Shown piece by piece: positions 1 to 8,595 of a stretch of 64,000 nucleotides of DNA (positions are counted from its first letter, which is position 1; every line of letters begins with the position of its first letter). Origin of the DNA: Alphaproteobacteria bacterium. GTDB taxonomy: Bacteria; Pseudomonadota; Alphaproteobacteria; JAEULC01. The notes below the pieces were generated by a model, which saw only the letters and a program-made list of their open reading frames with translations, ran no database searches and had not been told where the DNA came from. The stretch covers positions 62,001-126,000 of the forward strand of contig JADLEG010000300.1 of NCBI GenBank assembly GCA_020846275.1, written 5' to 3'. The position numbers and the translations under genes are program-made.

Positions 1-24
1 CCACGCTCACCTCGCCGCGCTCCC

Positions 25-918
25 CTAATCTCTGATCGCTTTCGGGCATCGCTTGTCCAGCTTCAGCGCATGAATGGCGTTGCTGCGAAACAGCTTCTCG
101 ATGATCTCTGTCTTGAATCCCTCCATTTCCAATTCGTCGAGGCATTGAACTGGAGACAAAGCGGGATAATCAGAGCCGAACATCACCTTGTCCTGCAAGC
201 GCCGGCTGATCTCGTGCTTCAGCGCCGCTGGCAGGTAGCGGGGGCGATAGCCGGACACTTCGATGAAAACGTTTGGCTTGTGCAGCGCGACCGCGATCAG
301 TTCTTCCGACCAGGGCCAGCCGGAATGGGCGGCGATGATCGTCAGGCGCGGGAAATCGGCGGCCAGGTCGTCGAGATGCGGAAAGGGCCGGCCGTACTTG
401 TTCTTCACCCCGCCGCCGCCGGGCATCCCTTGGCCCACGCCGGTCATCCCCGTATGGATCAGGACCGGCGCGTCCAGAGCCTGGCAAAGGTCCCAGAACG
501 GATAGAATCGATGGTCGTTCACGTGGAAAGCCTGGATCGGCGGATGCCACTTTGCCCCAAGCATGCCGAGGGACGTGATCGCGCGTTCAAGCTCCTTTAG
601 CGCAAGTTCGCCCTTCCACGGATCGACCATTGCCCAGCCAGGCAGAAAGACGTCGGGAAACTCCTGGGTAAGCTGCGCGACCGTGTCGTTGGGAATGACG
701 CCGCCGCCCATCGTGCTCTGCGCGTCCCACGCAATGACGATAGCGCGAATGTCCTCGCGTCGGAAATCCTCGGCCATTTCCTCGTTGGTCTTGGGCTGCA
801 GCTTGACGCGGAACAGGCGTTCCTGCGCGGCGATGAAGTCGCCGAGCGCTACAATGTAGTTCTGCGTCATCGGATGCACGTGAACGTCGATTGCGCGCAA
901 GTACATGCTCCGTCGCAT
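25..918 (-). CDS. Amidohydrolase-2 (ACMSD-like) family metal-dependent hydrolase/decarboxylase
   Basis: A 297-residue TIM-barrel enzyme. The family hydrolyses or decarboxylates small, often aromatic, acids with one bound divalent metal. Expected ligands are visible: HxH on strand 1 (H13, H15), H155 in LIHTG, H198 in AAHSGWPW and D250 in FGSDYP, plus a K123-x-H125 pair. It is divergent from the GTPase/TetR/CoA-ligase operon and shares its control region, which holds a TetR-type palindrome, so co-regulation is likely. A paralogue lies at 4293-5156. The start could be the ATG at 918 or the one at 906; neither has a strong ribosome site. Family call firm, substrate unknown. Confidence 0.85.
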   Translation of the reverse strand: MRRSMYLRAIDVHVHPMTQNYIVALGDFIAAQERLFRVKLQPKTNEEMAEDFRREDIRAIVIAWDAQSTMGGGVIPNDTVAQLTQEFPDVFLPGWAMVDPWKGELALKELERAITSLGMLGAKWHPPIQAFHVNDHRFYPFWDLCQALDAPVLIHTGMTGVGQGMPGGGGVKNKYGRPFPHLDDLAADFPRLTIIAAHSGWPWSEELIAVALHKPNVFIEVSGYRPRYLPAALKHEISRRLQDKVMFGSDYPALSPVQCLDELEMEGFKTEIIEKLFRSNAIHALKLDKRCPKAIRD

Positions 919-982
919 GGCACATCGCGTGTGCCAGCATGGGAACTTTCAGACCCGGCCCCCGGCGTGTCAAGGAACAAAT

Positions 983-996
983 TGACTGACCAGTCA
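983..996. promoter_or_regulatory. TetR-type operator palindrome
   Basis: TGACTGACCAGTCA has two perfect 6-bp arms around a 2-bp centre, a form typical of TetR-family operators. It lies about 65 bp upstream of the amidohydrolase start and about 106 bp upstream of the GTPase start, so one bound dimer could control both directions. The nearest candidate protein is the TetR regulator encoded at 2110-2823. Binding is inferred. Confidence 0.65.
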
Positions 997-1102
997 TTTT
1001 TTGCGTCGCAGCATCTATTTCCGGAGAATGGCGGCTTCTATTCGCGAAGAAGGCAAGTTATCGTGGCGGCCGGGTTGCGCGGTCTTCTTTCGGGGCGCGA
1101 GG

Positions 1103-2113
1103 ATGGATGAACGACTGCCGGTGCTTGTGATTACCGGATTTCTCGGCAGCGGAAAGACGACGCTTGTGAACGCGCTGCTGGCGCAGGACGCGATGCAAGA
1201 GAGCGCCGTGCTGATCAATGAGTACGGGGAAGTCGGCCTGGACGGCGACCTGGTCGCGCACCCGCGGGACAGGACTTCGGTTGTAGCGGGCGGATGCTTT
1301 TGCTGCTCGCTGAGCGCCAATTTCGAGGCGGAGTTCCTGTCCGTCTATTCTCGGGCGCAGCGTACGTCACCTGTGAACTCGATCATCGTCGAAGCGAGTG
1401 GCCTCGCCGACCCGGTGACTTTCGTAGAATATGTAATCGGCCATCCCGTGGCGTCGCGACTGTTCCGGCTTGAAGGTGTCGTCTGCACGGTCGACGCCTT
1501 GTTCGGCGAACGCCAGATCGCAAGCCAACCGGAAGCCGCGGCGCAAGTGGCGATTGCGGACGTGCTTTTGGTCACCAAGCCCGACTTGGCGGTGACAGAG
1601 GAGATAGACCGGCTAGAGTTGACGCTGGGTGGCCTCAATCCGCGTGCGCCGGTCGAGAAGGTATTGAATGGCGCGATCGCCGTGGACCGGTTGCGCACTC
1701 TGCGGCGCGACGCGGGCGAGCATGCGACGCTCGTGGGATCGCCGCCAGCGCATTCGCATGGCATCGAATCCTTCGTGCTTCGGGCCGACGTCAACCTTCC
1801 CTGGCGTACCTTCTCGACTTGGCTTACGCGGGTAAGGATCCGCTGGTCGAAGCAGCTTCTCCGGGTCAAGGGCGTGGTATATTTCTCTGACAACGAGCTC
1901 CCGTCAGCTATCCACGGCGTGCATCATGTCTTTCATCGGCCCGTGCCGATCCCGCACCTGAAGGAGTCCGGGCGACGCTCGCGCCTCGTCTTTATAATCA
2001 AAGGCGCGGATCGTGCAGAGATCGAGGCTGGATGGTCGGCAATGCTGCTGGAACGGCGCGAACGCCGCGCCGAACCGTCGCGGGGGAGCGAGGCTTCCTC
2101 GGCGCGCCGATGA
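1103..2113 (+). CDS. G3E-family (CobW/YjiA-like) metallochaperone GTPase
   Basis: A 336-residue P-loop GTPase. Walker A is GFLGSGKTT at residues 12-20 and the G3E metal-binding CxCC motif is CFCC at 65-68. A TKPD-type guanine motif follows, then a CobW C-terminal domain. G3E proteins use GTP to load a metal (Zn, Co, Ni, Fe) into a client enzyme. The ATG at 1103 is preferred because the reading frame upstream lacks family sequence and begins before the control region ends. It overlaps the tetR start by ATGA. The adjacent amidohydrolases, which need a metal, are the obvious candidate clients; that link is inference. Confidence 0.88.
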   Translation: MDERLPVLVITGFLGSGKTTLVNALLAQDAMQESAVLINEYGEVGLDGDLVAHPRDRTSVVAGGCFCCSLSANFEAEFLSVYSRAQRTSPVNSIIVEASGLADPVTFVEYVIGHPVASRLFRLEGVVCTVDALFGERQIASQPEAAAQVAIADVLLVTKPDLAVTEEIDRLELTLGGLNPRAPVEKVLNGAIAVDRLRTLRRDAGEHATLVGSPPAHSHGIESFVLRADVNLPWRTFSTWLTRVRIRWSKQLLRVKGVVYFSDNELPSAIHGVHHVFHRPVPIPHLKESGRRSRLVFIIKGADRAEIEAGWSAMLLERRERRAEPSRGSEASSARR

Positions 2114-2823
2114 AACGGCGGAAGGGCATCACGGTCAAGGACGCGGGGCGCGTGCAAAAGCGCCGCGCGGCACTGGTTCGCGCGGCGATCAAGGTGTTCT
2201 CGGGCAAAGGATTTAATAGCAGCACGGTGAACGAAGTAGCCCGGGTCGCCGGCGTGTCGCAGGGAACGGTCTACAACTACGTCGATAACAAGGCGGACTT
2301 GCTGTATCTCGTCTGCAGCCACGTCTACGGCGTGTACGAACGCCACATCGAACAGGCGCTGCTGGGGGCGACGGACGCCCTGGAGAAGCTGTACCTGGCG
2401 CTCGACGCCACGATTGACGCGACCTTCGAACTTCAGGACCATCTTCTACTTTTGTACCAGGAGGTGCATTGCCTCGACCGTAAGCAGCGGAAGCCGTTCC
2501 TGCGGGACGCCGCGCGGCTTCGTGCGTTGTACGAGAATATCCTGGCTGACGCAGCCGCGGCTACCGGTCTGGATTTCGGCCATCGGCGTGTCGTGGCCAG
2601 CATGGTTCTGATGCTGCCGAGCGCGCTTATCATGCGGCGCTGGGATCTGCGTGGCCGCGTTGCGGAATCGACCATGCGCAACGAAGCGGTGCGGTTTCTG
2701 CTTAAAGGGCTGGGGCTTCCTTCCGATAGGCTTCGCTTCGGAGTAGATCGACGCGGCGCGTCGGCGACCAGTGGCTCGCGACGGCGCGGCGTGAGTGGTC
2801 GCGCAAGGGAGAGGGTGTCCTAA
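2110..2823 (+). CDS. TetR/AcrR family transcriptional regulator
   Basis: A 237-residue regulator with an N-terminal helix-turn-helix at about residues 18-65, ending in the typical GVSQGTVYNYVDNKADLL block, and a ligand-binding helical C-terminus. Its ATG overlaps the GTPase stop codon (ATGA), and its TAA shares a base with the CoA ligase ATG (TAATG), so the three genes are translationally linked. It probably represses the divergent promoters through the palindrome at 983-996. The arginine-rich last 20 residues lie outside the fold. Confidence 0.9.
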   Translation: MKRRKGITVKDAGRVQKRRAALVRAAIKVFSGKGFNSSTVNEVARVAGVSQGTVYNYVDNKADLLYLVCSHVYGVYERHIEQALLGATDALEKLYLALDATIDATFELQDHLLLLYQEVHCLDRKQRKPFLRDAARLRALYENILADAAAATGLDFGHRRVVASMVLMLPSALIMRRWDLRGRVAESTMRNEAVRFLLKGLGLPSDRLRFGVDRRGASATSGSRRRGVSGRARERVS

Positions 2824-4262
2824 TGCAGGAAACGATGAAATCTGAATTGCCGATCTATCATCACTCGGTTGACTGGGACGGATTGTTCCGGCGCTATCCC
2901 GTACCCGATGTATTCGATAGGACGGTCTTTCGCTGGCCGTTGGATCGCATCCGCACTCTGCAGAACGAACGTTTCCTGGAAGCGGTGTCGGCAGGGTGGA
3001 AGAATGCTTTCTATCGTCGGCGCTGGAGCGCGGCGGGACTGGAGCCCGGCGACATCCGCAGCATCGGCGATATCGTCAAGCTGCCGACCTTTTCGTCGGA
3101 AGACATCAAGACCGACCAGGTGGAGAACCCGCCGTTCGGATTGATTCACGGCCTATCGCAGCCGCTGCGTCCGGGACATCCACTGAAGGCGCAGACCAGC
3201 GGTGGCACCACGGGCCGGCCCCGACCAACCGTGTTCGGACCGTATGAGTGGGAGATGAACGGGATCACCGAGGCTCGCGGCCTCTATATTCAAGGCGCGC
3301 GCCCGGGCGACGTAATGCAGATCCCTTCCACCTGCTCGCTCGCGAACCTGGGCTGGTGCGTCTACAAGGCCTGTCACGACTATCTGGGCGTCCTGCCGCT
3401 CACGACCGGCAGCGGCGTGGTGACGCCTTCGCGGCGGCAAATGGAGTTGGCCGCGGATTGGGGCACCAACATGTGGGTCAGCTTCCCCGAGTACATGATC
3501 CAGCTCGCAAAAGTCTATCGCGAGGAATTCGGACGCGACGTGCGAGAGCTGAAGACGAAATTCATCAGCAGCTTCCTGGGCCCTGACACCGAGGGCACCT
3601 TGCGGCGGCAGATCGAAGAGCTGTGGGGATGCCCGGTCTACGACAACTACGGCACCAACGAGATGGGTCTCGGCGCTTTCGAATGCCAGCATAAAAGCGG
3701 GCTGCATTTCATGGAAGACTGCAGCTACTTCGAGATTGTCGATACGGAAACCGGCAAGCCGGTGCCTAACGGCCAGATTGGCAACCTGGTCGTCACCATT
3801 CTGCACCGGCGCATTCCGCCGATCATCCGCTTCAATCTGCGCGATCTGGGACGACTCGTCTCGGAACAGCCGTGCGCCTGTGGCGGCACGTTCCGTCGCA
3901 TGGATCACTTCCTCGGCCGCAGCGACGACATGATCAAGCTCCGCGGCGTGAACGTGTATCCCATGGCTTGTTTACCGGCCGTGCAAAGCGACGCGCGAAC
4001 CACGGGTCAGTGGATCTGCGTGGTCGATCGACATGAATCGGGCGGCGTTCCGCGCGACGATATGGTCGTGCGGGTCGAGGTGCGGAAGGACGCCGGAAGC
4101 AGAGACGGCCTCAAGGATCACCTGGAGCGTCGCCTGAAGAGCGACCTGGGTGTGAAGGTCGATGTCGAGCTGGTCGAGGAAGCCAGTCTCGTCGAGATTG
4201 CCAATCTCGGCCGCGAGGGAAAGCCCCGGCGGCTGCTCGACCGCCGATTCAAGAAGAACTGA
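2823..4262 (+). CDS. PaaK-like AMP-forming acyl/aryl-CoA ligase
   Basis: A 479-residue adenylate-forming enzyme of the phenylacetate-CoA ligase group, which activates carboxylic acids via an acyl-AMP and then a CoA thioester. The phosphate-binding loop TSGGTTGRP is at residues 125-133. YDNYGTNEMG, the NLRDLGR-type motif and the GVNVYP hinge follow in family order. It is about 40 residues longer than typical PaaK. It starts one base inside the tetR stop and is followed after 30 bp by an amidohydrolase. The operon therefore probably converts an aromatic or ring acid to a CoA ester or acts on its precursor; the substrate cannot be read from sequence. Confidence 0.85.
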   Translation: MQETMKSELPIYHHSVDWDGLFRRYPVPDVFDRTVFRWPLDRIRTLQNERFLEAVSAGWKNAFYRRRWSAAGLEPGDIRSIGDIVKLPTFSSEDIKTDQVENPPFGLIHGLSQPLRPGHPLKAQTSGGTTGRPRPTVFGPYEWEMNGITEARGLYIQGARPGDVMQIPSTCSLANLGWCVYKACHDYLGVLPLTTGSGVVTPSRRQMELAADWGTNMWVSFPEYMIQLAKVYREEFGRDVRELKTKFISSFLGPDTEGTLRRQIEELWGCPVYDNYGTNEMGLGAFECQHKSGLHFMEDCSYFEIVDTETGKPVPNGQIGNLVVTILHRRIPPIIRFNLRDLGRLVSEQPCACGGTFRRMDHFLGRSDDMIKLRGVNVYPMACLPAVQSDARTTGQWICVVDRHESGGVPRDDMVVRVEVRKDAGSRDGLKDHLERRLKSDLGVKVDVELVEEASLVEIANLGREGKPRRLLDRRFKKN

Positions 4263-4292
4263 AGCGCCAAGCTCAACCCGGAGGTCAGCCAG

Positions 4293-5156
4293 ATGCGCAT
4301 CTTCGACTGCCATTCCCACTGGAGCACCAGGCGGGGCTACCTGTTCCGCACCGAAGAGGAACTCGCCAGCCAGGAGCGGATTTGGCACACGAAGGCGACG
4401 ATCGAGACCGAGCAGGAAATGACCGACAATTTCCGGCGCAACAACGTCCGCGTCATCCTGGATCTTGCCATCACCATGTGGATGGAGCGCGATGAGATAC
4501 GCGATGTGCATGACTATGCCTATGATGTCCAGAAGAAGAACCGTGACGTCATCTTCGGACATTGGATCACGCTGGACCCGCGCGTCGGCAAGTTCGCGCT
4601 GGACGAGTTCGAGCGCGGCCGTGCGGCGCACGCGGGATTCATCGGTTTCGGCATCGTCGGCCAGCAGAACCCGGGCTTCCCGCCCAGCGACCCGATCTGG
4701 GACCCGTTCTACAAGCATTCGATCGACATCGGCGCCCCGGTGCTGATTCATACGGGCCTCACCGGCATCGGCCAGGGTTTCCCGGGCGGCAAGGGCATCG
4801 TCCTGGAGCATGCGCATCCGCGGCATATCGACATCGTCGCGGCACGGTTTCCGGAGTTGCGCATCCTGGCGGCCCGCCCGGCCTTTCCCTGGCAGGATGA
4901 CATGCTCGCCATCCTGTTGCACAAGGCGAACGTAAGCTACGAGGTGCACGGCTGGTCGCCAAAATACCTTTCGTCGGCACTGAAGAAGGAGATTGGCCGG
5001 CGCCTGCAGGATCGAGTCATGTTCGGGTGCGACTATCCGGTGCTGAAATACGAGAAGATGGCTGAACACTGGCGTGCGCTCGGCTACAGCGAAAGCGTAC
5101 TAGCCAAGGTGCTGCACGAAAACGCCGAGCGGTATTTCGGGGCGACCGCGCCGTAG
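4293..5156 (+). CDS. Amidohydrolase-2 family protein with altered active site
   Basis: A 287-residue paralogue of the protein at 25-918. It keeps HxH (H7, H9), H153 in LIHTG and D247 in FGCDYP. The strand-6 histidine is replaced: the paralogue has AAHSGWPW, this one has AARPAFPW with R195. The lysine/histidine pair of the paralogue is also absent. It may therefore have a different reaction, a different metal state, or act as a partner subunit. The start has a nearby GGAGG about 9 bases upstream. It is the last gene before a 127-bp gap. Confidence 0.82.
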   Translation: MRIFDCHSHWSTRRGYLFRTEEELASQERIWHTKATIETEQEMTDNFRRNNVRVILDLAITMWMERDEIRDVHDYAYDVQKKNRDVIFGHWITLDPRVGKFALDEFERGRAAHAGFIGFGIVGQQNPGFPPSDPIWDPFYKHSIDIGAPVLIHTGLTGIGQGFPGGKGIVLEHAHPRHIDIVAARFPELRILAARPAFPWQDDMLAILLHKANVSYEVHGWSPKYLSSALKKEIGRRLQDRVMFGCDYPVLKYEKMAEHWRALGYSESVLAKVLHENAERYFGATAP

Positions 5157-5283
5157 GGATAGTCGGTGTCATGTCTGTGCGAACGTCACTTCCGGGTGTA
5201 TTGGAGAGATAGGCCGCCGAGAGTGCCGCAATAGCGCGGGCTCGGTACCAACCCATGTCCGGAGAGGGAAGATCGCGGAGCGC

Positions 5284-6453
5284 ATGAAATATCAGTTTGC
5301 GATCATCGGCGGCGGGATTGTCGGATCCAGCATCGCCTACCACCTGGCCCTGGCGGGACACGGGAAAGCAACCCTGGTGATCGAGCCAGACCCGACCTAC
5401 GAATGGGCGGCCACGCCGCGTTCCTCGGGCGGCGTGCGGCAGCTCTTCTCGGTGCCCGAGAACGTGAAGATGTCGCAGTATGGGCTCTATTTCTACCAAA
5501 ACTTCGCCAAGATCATGGCGGTGGGGGGTGATGCGCCCAGCGTGAATTTCCGGCCCGACGGCTATATGTTCCTCGCATCGACCGCGAAGGACATGAAGAT
5601 CATCGAGGCTAACGCCGCCAGCCAGAAGGCCAACGGCGCGAACGTGATCCTGCTCGACAGGGACGCGCTGCACCGGCGATTCCCGTCGATCCGCCACGAG
5701 GACATCGAAGGCGGCGTGCTGTCGCCCGACGACGGCACGATCGATCCGTATGCGGCCCTGATTGGCTTTCGGCGCAAGGCGACCAGCCTGGGTGTCACCT
5801 ACCTCAAAGACCGGGTGACGGGCTTCGCCAGGGAGGGCGCCGCGATCCGCTCGCTGGCGCTCGAAAGCGGCGGCTCGGCCGAGGGCGAGATCGTCTTCAA
5901 CTGCGCCAACGTTTGGGGCCCAGGCCTGTGCGAGCAGCTTGGCATCAAGCTGCCGATCGAGCCGGTCAAGCGCGACAATTATTTCTTCGAGATCGGCACG
6001 ACGCTGGAGCACCTGCCGCGCACCAAGGACAGCACCGAGGTCAGCTTCCGCCCGGAAGGGAGGGGATATGCGGTCGGGTTGACTAATCGCAACGAGGCGC
6101 CGGGCTTCCGCTGGGACGTCGATTACAAGTGGTTTGAGAACGAAGTGTGGCCGCGCCTGGCCCACCGGGTGCCCGCGTTCGAGGCGTTGAAAATGCGTCG
6201 AGGCTGGTGCGGCCTGTACGACCTTAACCGGTTCGATACCAACCCGGTGCTGGGGCTGTTGCCCCGGGGGCCGACGAACTTCCACGTGGCGCTGGGCTTC
6301 TCCGGTCACGGCATTCAGGCGGCGCCCGCGATCGGGCGCGCCATGTCCGAGCTGGTATTGAGCGGACGTTTCGAGACGTTGGATCTCTCGCGCTTCGGCG
6401 CCCGGCGCCTGGTCGAGAACACCCCGGTGCGCGAAGTCGGCTACACGTCCTGA
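5284..6453 (+). CDS. FAD-dependent amine/amino-acid oxidoreductase (DAO family)
   Basis: A 389-residue flavoprotein of the D-amino-acid oxidase/glycine oxidase/sarcosine oxidase group. It has an N-terminal Rossmann FAD site (IIGGGIVGSS, residues 7-16), the SSGGVRQLF block and a C-terminal GFSGHGIQAAP that closes the FAD site. These enzymes oxidise C-N bonds of (N-alkyl) amino acids to imines. It begins a co-oriented group with a dipicolinate-synthase-A-like protein and an ABC importer, suggesting oxidation of an imported amino or imino acid. The substrate is unknown. Confidence 0.85.
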   Translation: MKYQFAIIGGGIVGSSIAYHLALAGHGKATLVIEPDPTYEWAATPRSSGGVRQLFSVPENVKMSQYGLYFYQNFAKIMAVGGDAPSVNFRPDGYMFLASTAKDMKIIEANAASQKANGANVILLDRDALHRRFPSIRHEDIEGGVLSPDDGTIDPYAALIGFRRKATSLGVTYLKDRVTGFAREGAAIRSLALESGGSAEGEIVFNCANVWGPGLCEQLGIKLPIEPVKRDNYFFEIGTTLEHLPRTKDSTEVSFRPEGRGYAVGLTNRNEAPGFRWDVDYKWFENEVWPRLAHRVPAFEALKMRRGWCGLYDLNRFDTNPVLGLLPRGPTNFHVALGFSGHGIQAAPAIGRAMSELVLSGRFETLDLSRFGARRLVENTPVREVGYTS

Positions 6454-6460
6454 GCCTCCC

Positions 6461-6487
6461 GCCGCCCGGCGGCGGCGCATATGCGCC
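6461..6487 (+). other. Two adjacent palindromes between oxidoreductase and dpaA-like gene
   Basis: Directly after the oxidoreductase stop lie GCCGCC-C-GGCGGC (6461-6473) and a perfect 14-bp palindrome, GGCGCATATGCGCC (6474-6487). They could form mRNA hairpins that terminate or stabilise the upstream transcript, or be a protein site. No U-run follows, so a classical terminator is not supported. Confidence 0.4.
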
Positions 6488-6559
6488 CTGGCGTCCGCCG
6501 CACGGCTGGACTAACGTTTTGGCAGCGGGGCCGGCTGGGCCGGTGCGTGGTGGATTTCG

Positions 6560-7480
6560 ATGGACATGCCCATGAGCAAGCCGCTGGACTGGGTGCGCAT
6601 AGGCATCGCCATCGTCGGCGGCGACAAGCGCGAAGCGGAAATCGCCCGGCTGGCCGCCCTGGCCGGCGCCAAAGTTAAGGTGCACGGCTTTCCCGTCCCG
6701 CCCGCCGCGATCGCCGGTGTCGAGGCCACCGAGCGGCCGGATCAGGCGATGGCCGGCGTGCGGTTCGCGCTGTTTCCCATGGCCGGCATGAAGGATGGGC
6801 TGCTCTACGCGCCGCACGCCGCCAAACCCATCCGGCCGGATGCGCAGATGCTGTCGGGCATGGCGCCCAAGGCGCATATCATCCTGGGCCATGCCGACGC
6901 CGAACTAAAAAGCGCCGCGGCGCAACGCGGCATCGTGCTGCACGAGCGCGAGCACGACCGCGAGCTGCGCCTGTCCCGGGCCCCAAGCGTGGTCGAGGGC
7001 GCCCTGTCGGTTATCATCCAGAACACCGAAATCTCCATCCACCGCGCCCAGGTGCTTGTGTTCGGCTATGGGCCGATCGGCGCGCTGCTCGGCCGGGCGC
7101 TGGATGGGCTGGGCGCACGCGTGACCATCGCCGCGCGCAACCCGCAGCAGCGCGCGGCTGCCATCGCCTACGGGCTCGAGGCCGTGCCGCTCGACGGCGC
7201 CGACGCCATCGCGCCGGACCTGGACATGGTGGTCAACACGGTGCCGCACCGGATCGTGGAACGCGGGTTTCTTGCGAAATTGCGCGCGGGCAGCCTCGTG
7301 CTGGACCTGGCATCGCCCCCGGGCGGAATCGACCTGGACGCCGCCAAGTCGCTGGGCCATCGTGCCCTCTGGGCCCGCGGGCTGGGGTCGCGCGCGCCGC
7401 TGACCGTCGGGCGGTGCCAGTGGGAGGGCGCGCGCGGCCTGATCGAGCGCATTTGCCTCGATGCTTCAGCCGCTTCATGA
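6560..7480 (+). CDS. Dipicolinate synthase subunit A-like NAD(P)-binding protein
   Basis: A 306-residue two-domain protein. The N-terminus (IGIAIVGGDKREAEIARLA) and the segment RAPSVVEGALSVIIQNT followed by IHRAQVLVFGYGPIGALLG (Rossmann motif at 169-174) match the layout of DpaA/SpoVFA. In sporeformers DpaA works with flavoprotein DpaB to turn dihydrodipicolinate into dipicolinate. No dpaB is visible here. It stands between a FAD amine oxidase and an ABC importer, so it may act on a cyclic imino acid from that route. The first ATG at 6560 was taken; two more in-frame ATGs follow within five codons. Homology likely, reaction uncertain. Confidence 0.75.
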   Translation: MDMPMSKPLDWVRIGIAIVGGDKREAEIARLAALAGAKVKVHGFPVPPAAIAGVEATERPDQAMAGVRFALFPMAGMKDGLLYAPHAAKPIRPDAQMLSGMAPKAHIILGHADAELKSAAAQRGIVLHEREHDRELRLSRAPSVVEGALSVIIQNTEISIHRAQVLVFGYGPIGALLGRALDGLGARVTIAARNPQQRAAAIAYGLEAVPLDGADAIAPDLDMVVNTVPHRIVERGFLAKLRAGSLVLDLASPPGGIDLDAAKSLGHRALWARGLGSRAPLTVGRCQWEGARGLIERICLDASAAS

Positions 7481-7510
7481 TGCGGCTCTAAGACACAAGG
7501 AGCGGGACGG

Positions 7511-8521
7511 ATGAACAGGTTCGGAACTACTGCCGCATTGCTCGCCGCGGTCGCAGGCATGGTGCTGGGGGCCGACGCCTGGGCCCAGAACAAGCGTCTC
7601 GTGGTCTATAGCTCCAACGAGAGCACGCTGCACAACCTGGTATTTCCCGCCTTCCAGAAGGAGACCGGCATCCAGGTAGACGCGGTCGAGGTCGGCTCGG
7701 GCGTCGTCATGCGCCGGATTGCCGCCGAAAAGGATCGGCCACAGGGCGACATCGTGTGGGGATTGAGCCGCCTCAACCTGAACAACAACAAGGAATTCCT
7801 CGCCCCCTATCGTTCGAAGAACCGGGACGCGATTCCGGCCGAATTCCGCGACGCCGATGACCACTGGATCGGCACCAACCTTCATCTTCTGGTCATCCTG
7901 GCGAACACCAACCTGGTGACGCCTGCGGTCGAGCCCAAGGGCTGGGAGGATCTGCTGGCGCCGCGGTGGAAGGACAAGGTCGCGGTGACCGAGCCCAGCA
8001 ATTCCGGCTCGGCCTATATCAATCTCACCTTCCTGGCGGCCAAATGGGGCAACGGGAAGGAGGTCGGGGGCGAGAAGCTGACCAAGCTGCTGCAGAACAC
8101 CAAGGTCGTGAACAAGTCGTCGCTCATTTTCTCTGGGGTCGGCACGGGCGAATATGCGCTTGGCTTCGGATTGGAATACGCCGGGTATCTTTGGAAGACC
8201 AACGGCGCACCGGTGAAGGTGATCTACCCCGCCGACGGCAGCGTGGCGGTGATGGAGGGAGTCGGCATCGTTAAGGGCGGCCCCAATCCCGAAGCGGCCA
8301 AGCAGTTCGTCGAATTCGTTACCCGCAAGGACGTGCGCGAACTGATCCTCAGCAAGACGTTCCGGCGCCCGACGCGGCAAGACCTCGACCTCACCAATCT
8401 GCCGGGGGGATTGCCGCAACTTTCCGCCGTCAAGGTCATGGACTACGACGAGGCGTATTGGGCGAAGGAGCGAACGGTGGCCCTCGAAAAGTTGCAAGAC
8501 CTGATCCAGAAGACGCGCTGA
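7511..8521 (+). CDS. ABC importer periplasmic binding protein, iron/2-AEP type
   Basis: A 336-residue secreted binding protein with a signal peptide ending near AWAQ (about residue 26), then LVVYSSNESTLHNLVFPAF, typical of the FbpA/FutA/aminoethylphosphonate family. No adjacent Tyr-Tyr pair of the sort that binds ferric iron in FbpA was found, so a non-iron ligand is possible. A good AAGGAG site lies 9 bases before the ATG. It is followed by a GC hairpin, then the ATPase and the fused permease of the same system. Confidence 0.85.
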   Translation: MNRFGTTAALLAAVAGMVLGADAWAQNKRLVVYSSNESTLHNLVFPAFQKETGIQVDAVEVGSGVVMRRIAAEKDRPQGDIVWGLSRLNLNNNKEFLAPYRSKNRDAIPAEFRDADDHWIGTNLHLLVILANTNLVTPAVEPKGWEDLLAPRWKDKVAVTEPSNSGSAYINLTFLAAKWGNGKEVGGEKLTKLLQNTKVVNKSSLIFSGVGTGEYALGFGLEYAGYLWKTNGAPVKVIYPADGSVAVMEGVGIVKGGPNPEAAKQFVEFVTRKDVRELILSKTFRRPTRQDLDLTNLPGGLPQLSAVKVMDYDEAYWAKERTVALEKLQDLIQKTR

Positions 8522-8541
8522 CCGTGCGGCGCGGTGACCTC

Positions 8542-8564
8542 GGGCCGCGCCGGCGGCGCGGGCC
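8542..8564 (+). other. GC-rich intergenic hairpin after binding-protein gene
   Basis: Arms GGGCCGCGCC and GGCGCGGGCC pair at 9 of 10 positions around a 3-base loop. It lies between the binding-protein stop and the ATPase start. Such 3' hairpins often protect binding-protein mRNA and lower expression of the membrane genes downstream. No U-run follows. Confidence 0.5.
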
Positions 8565-8595
8565 GATCGAAGGCCTCCTTGCGGGAAGGTAGCGG

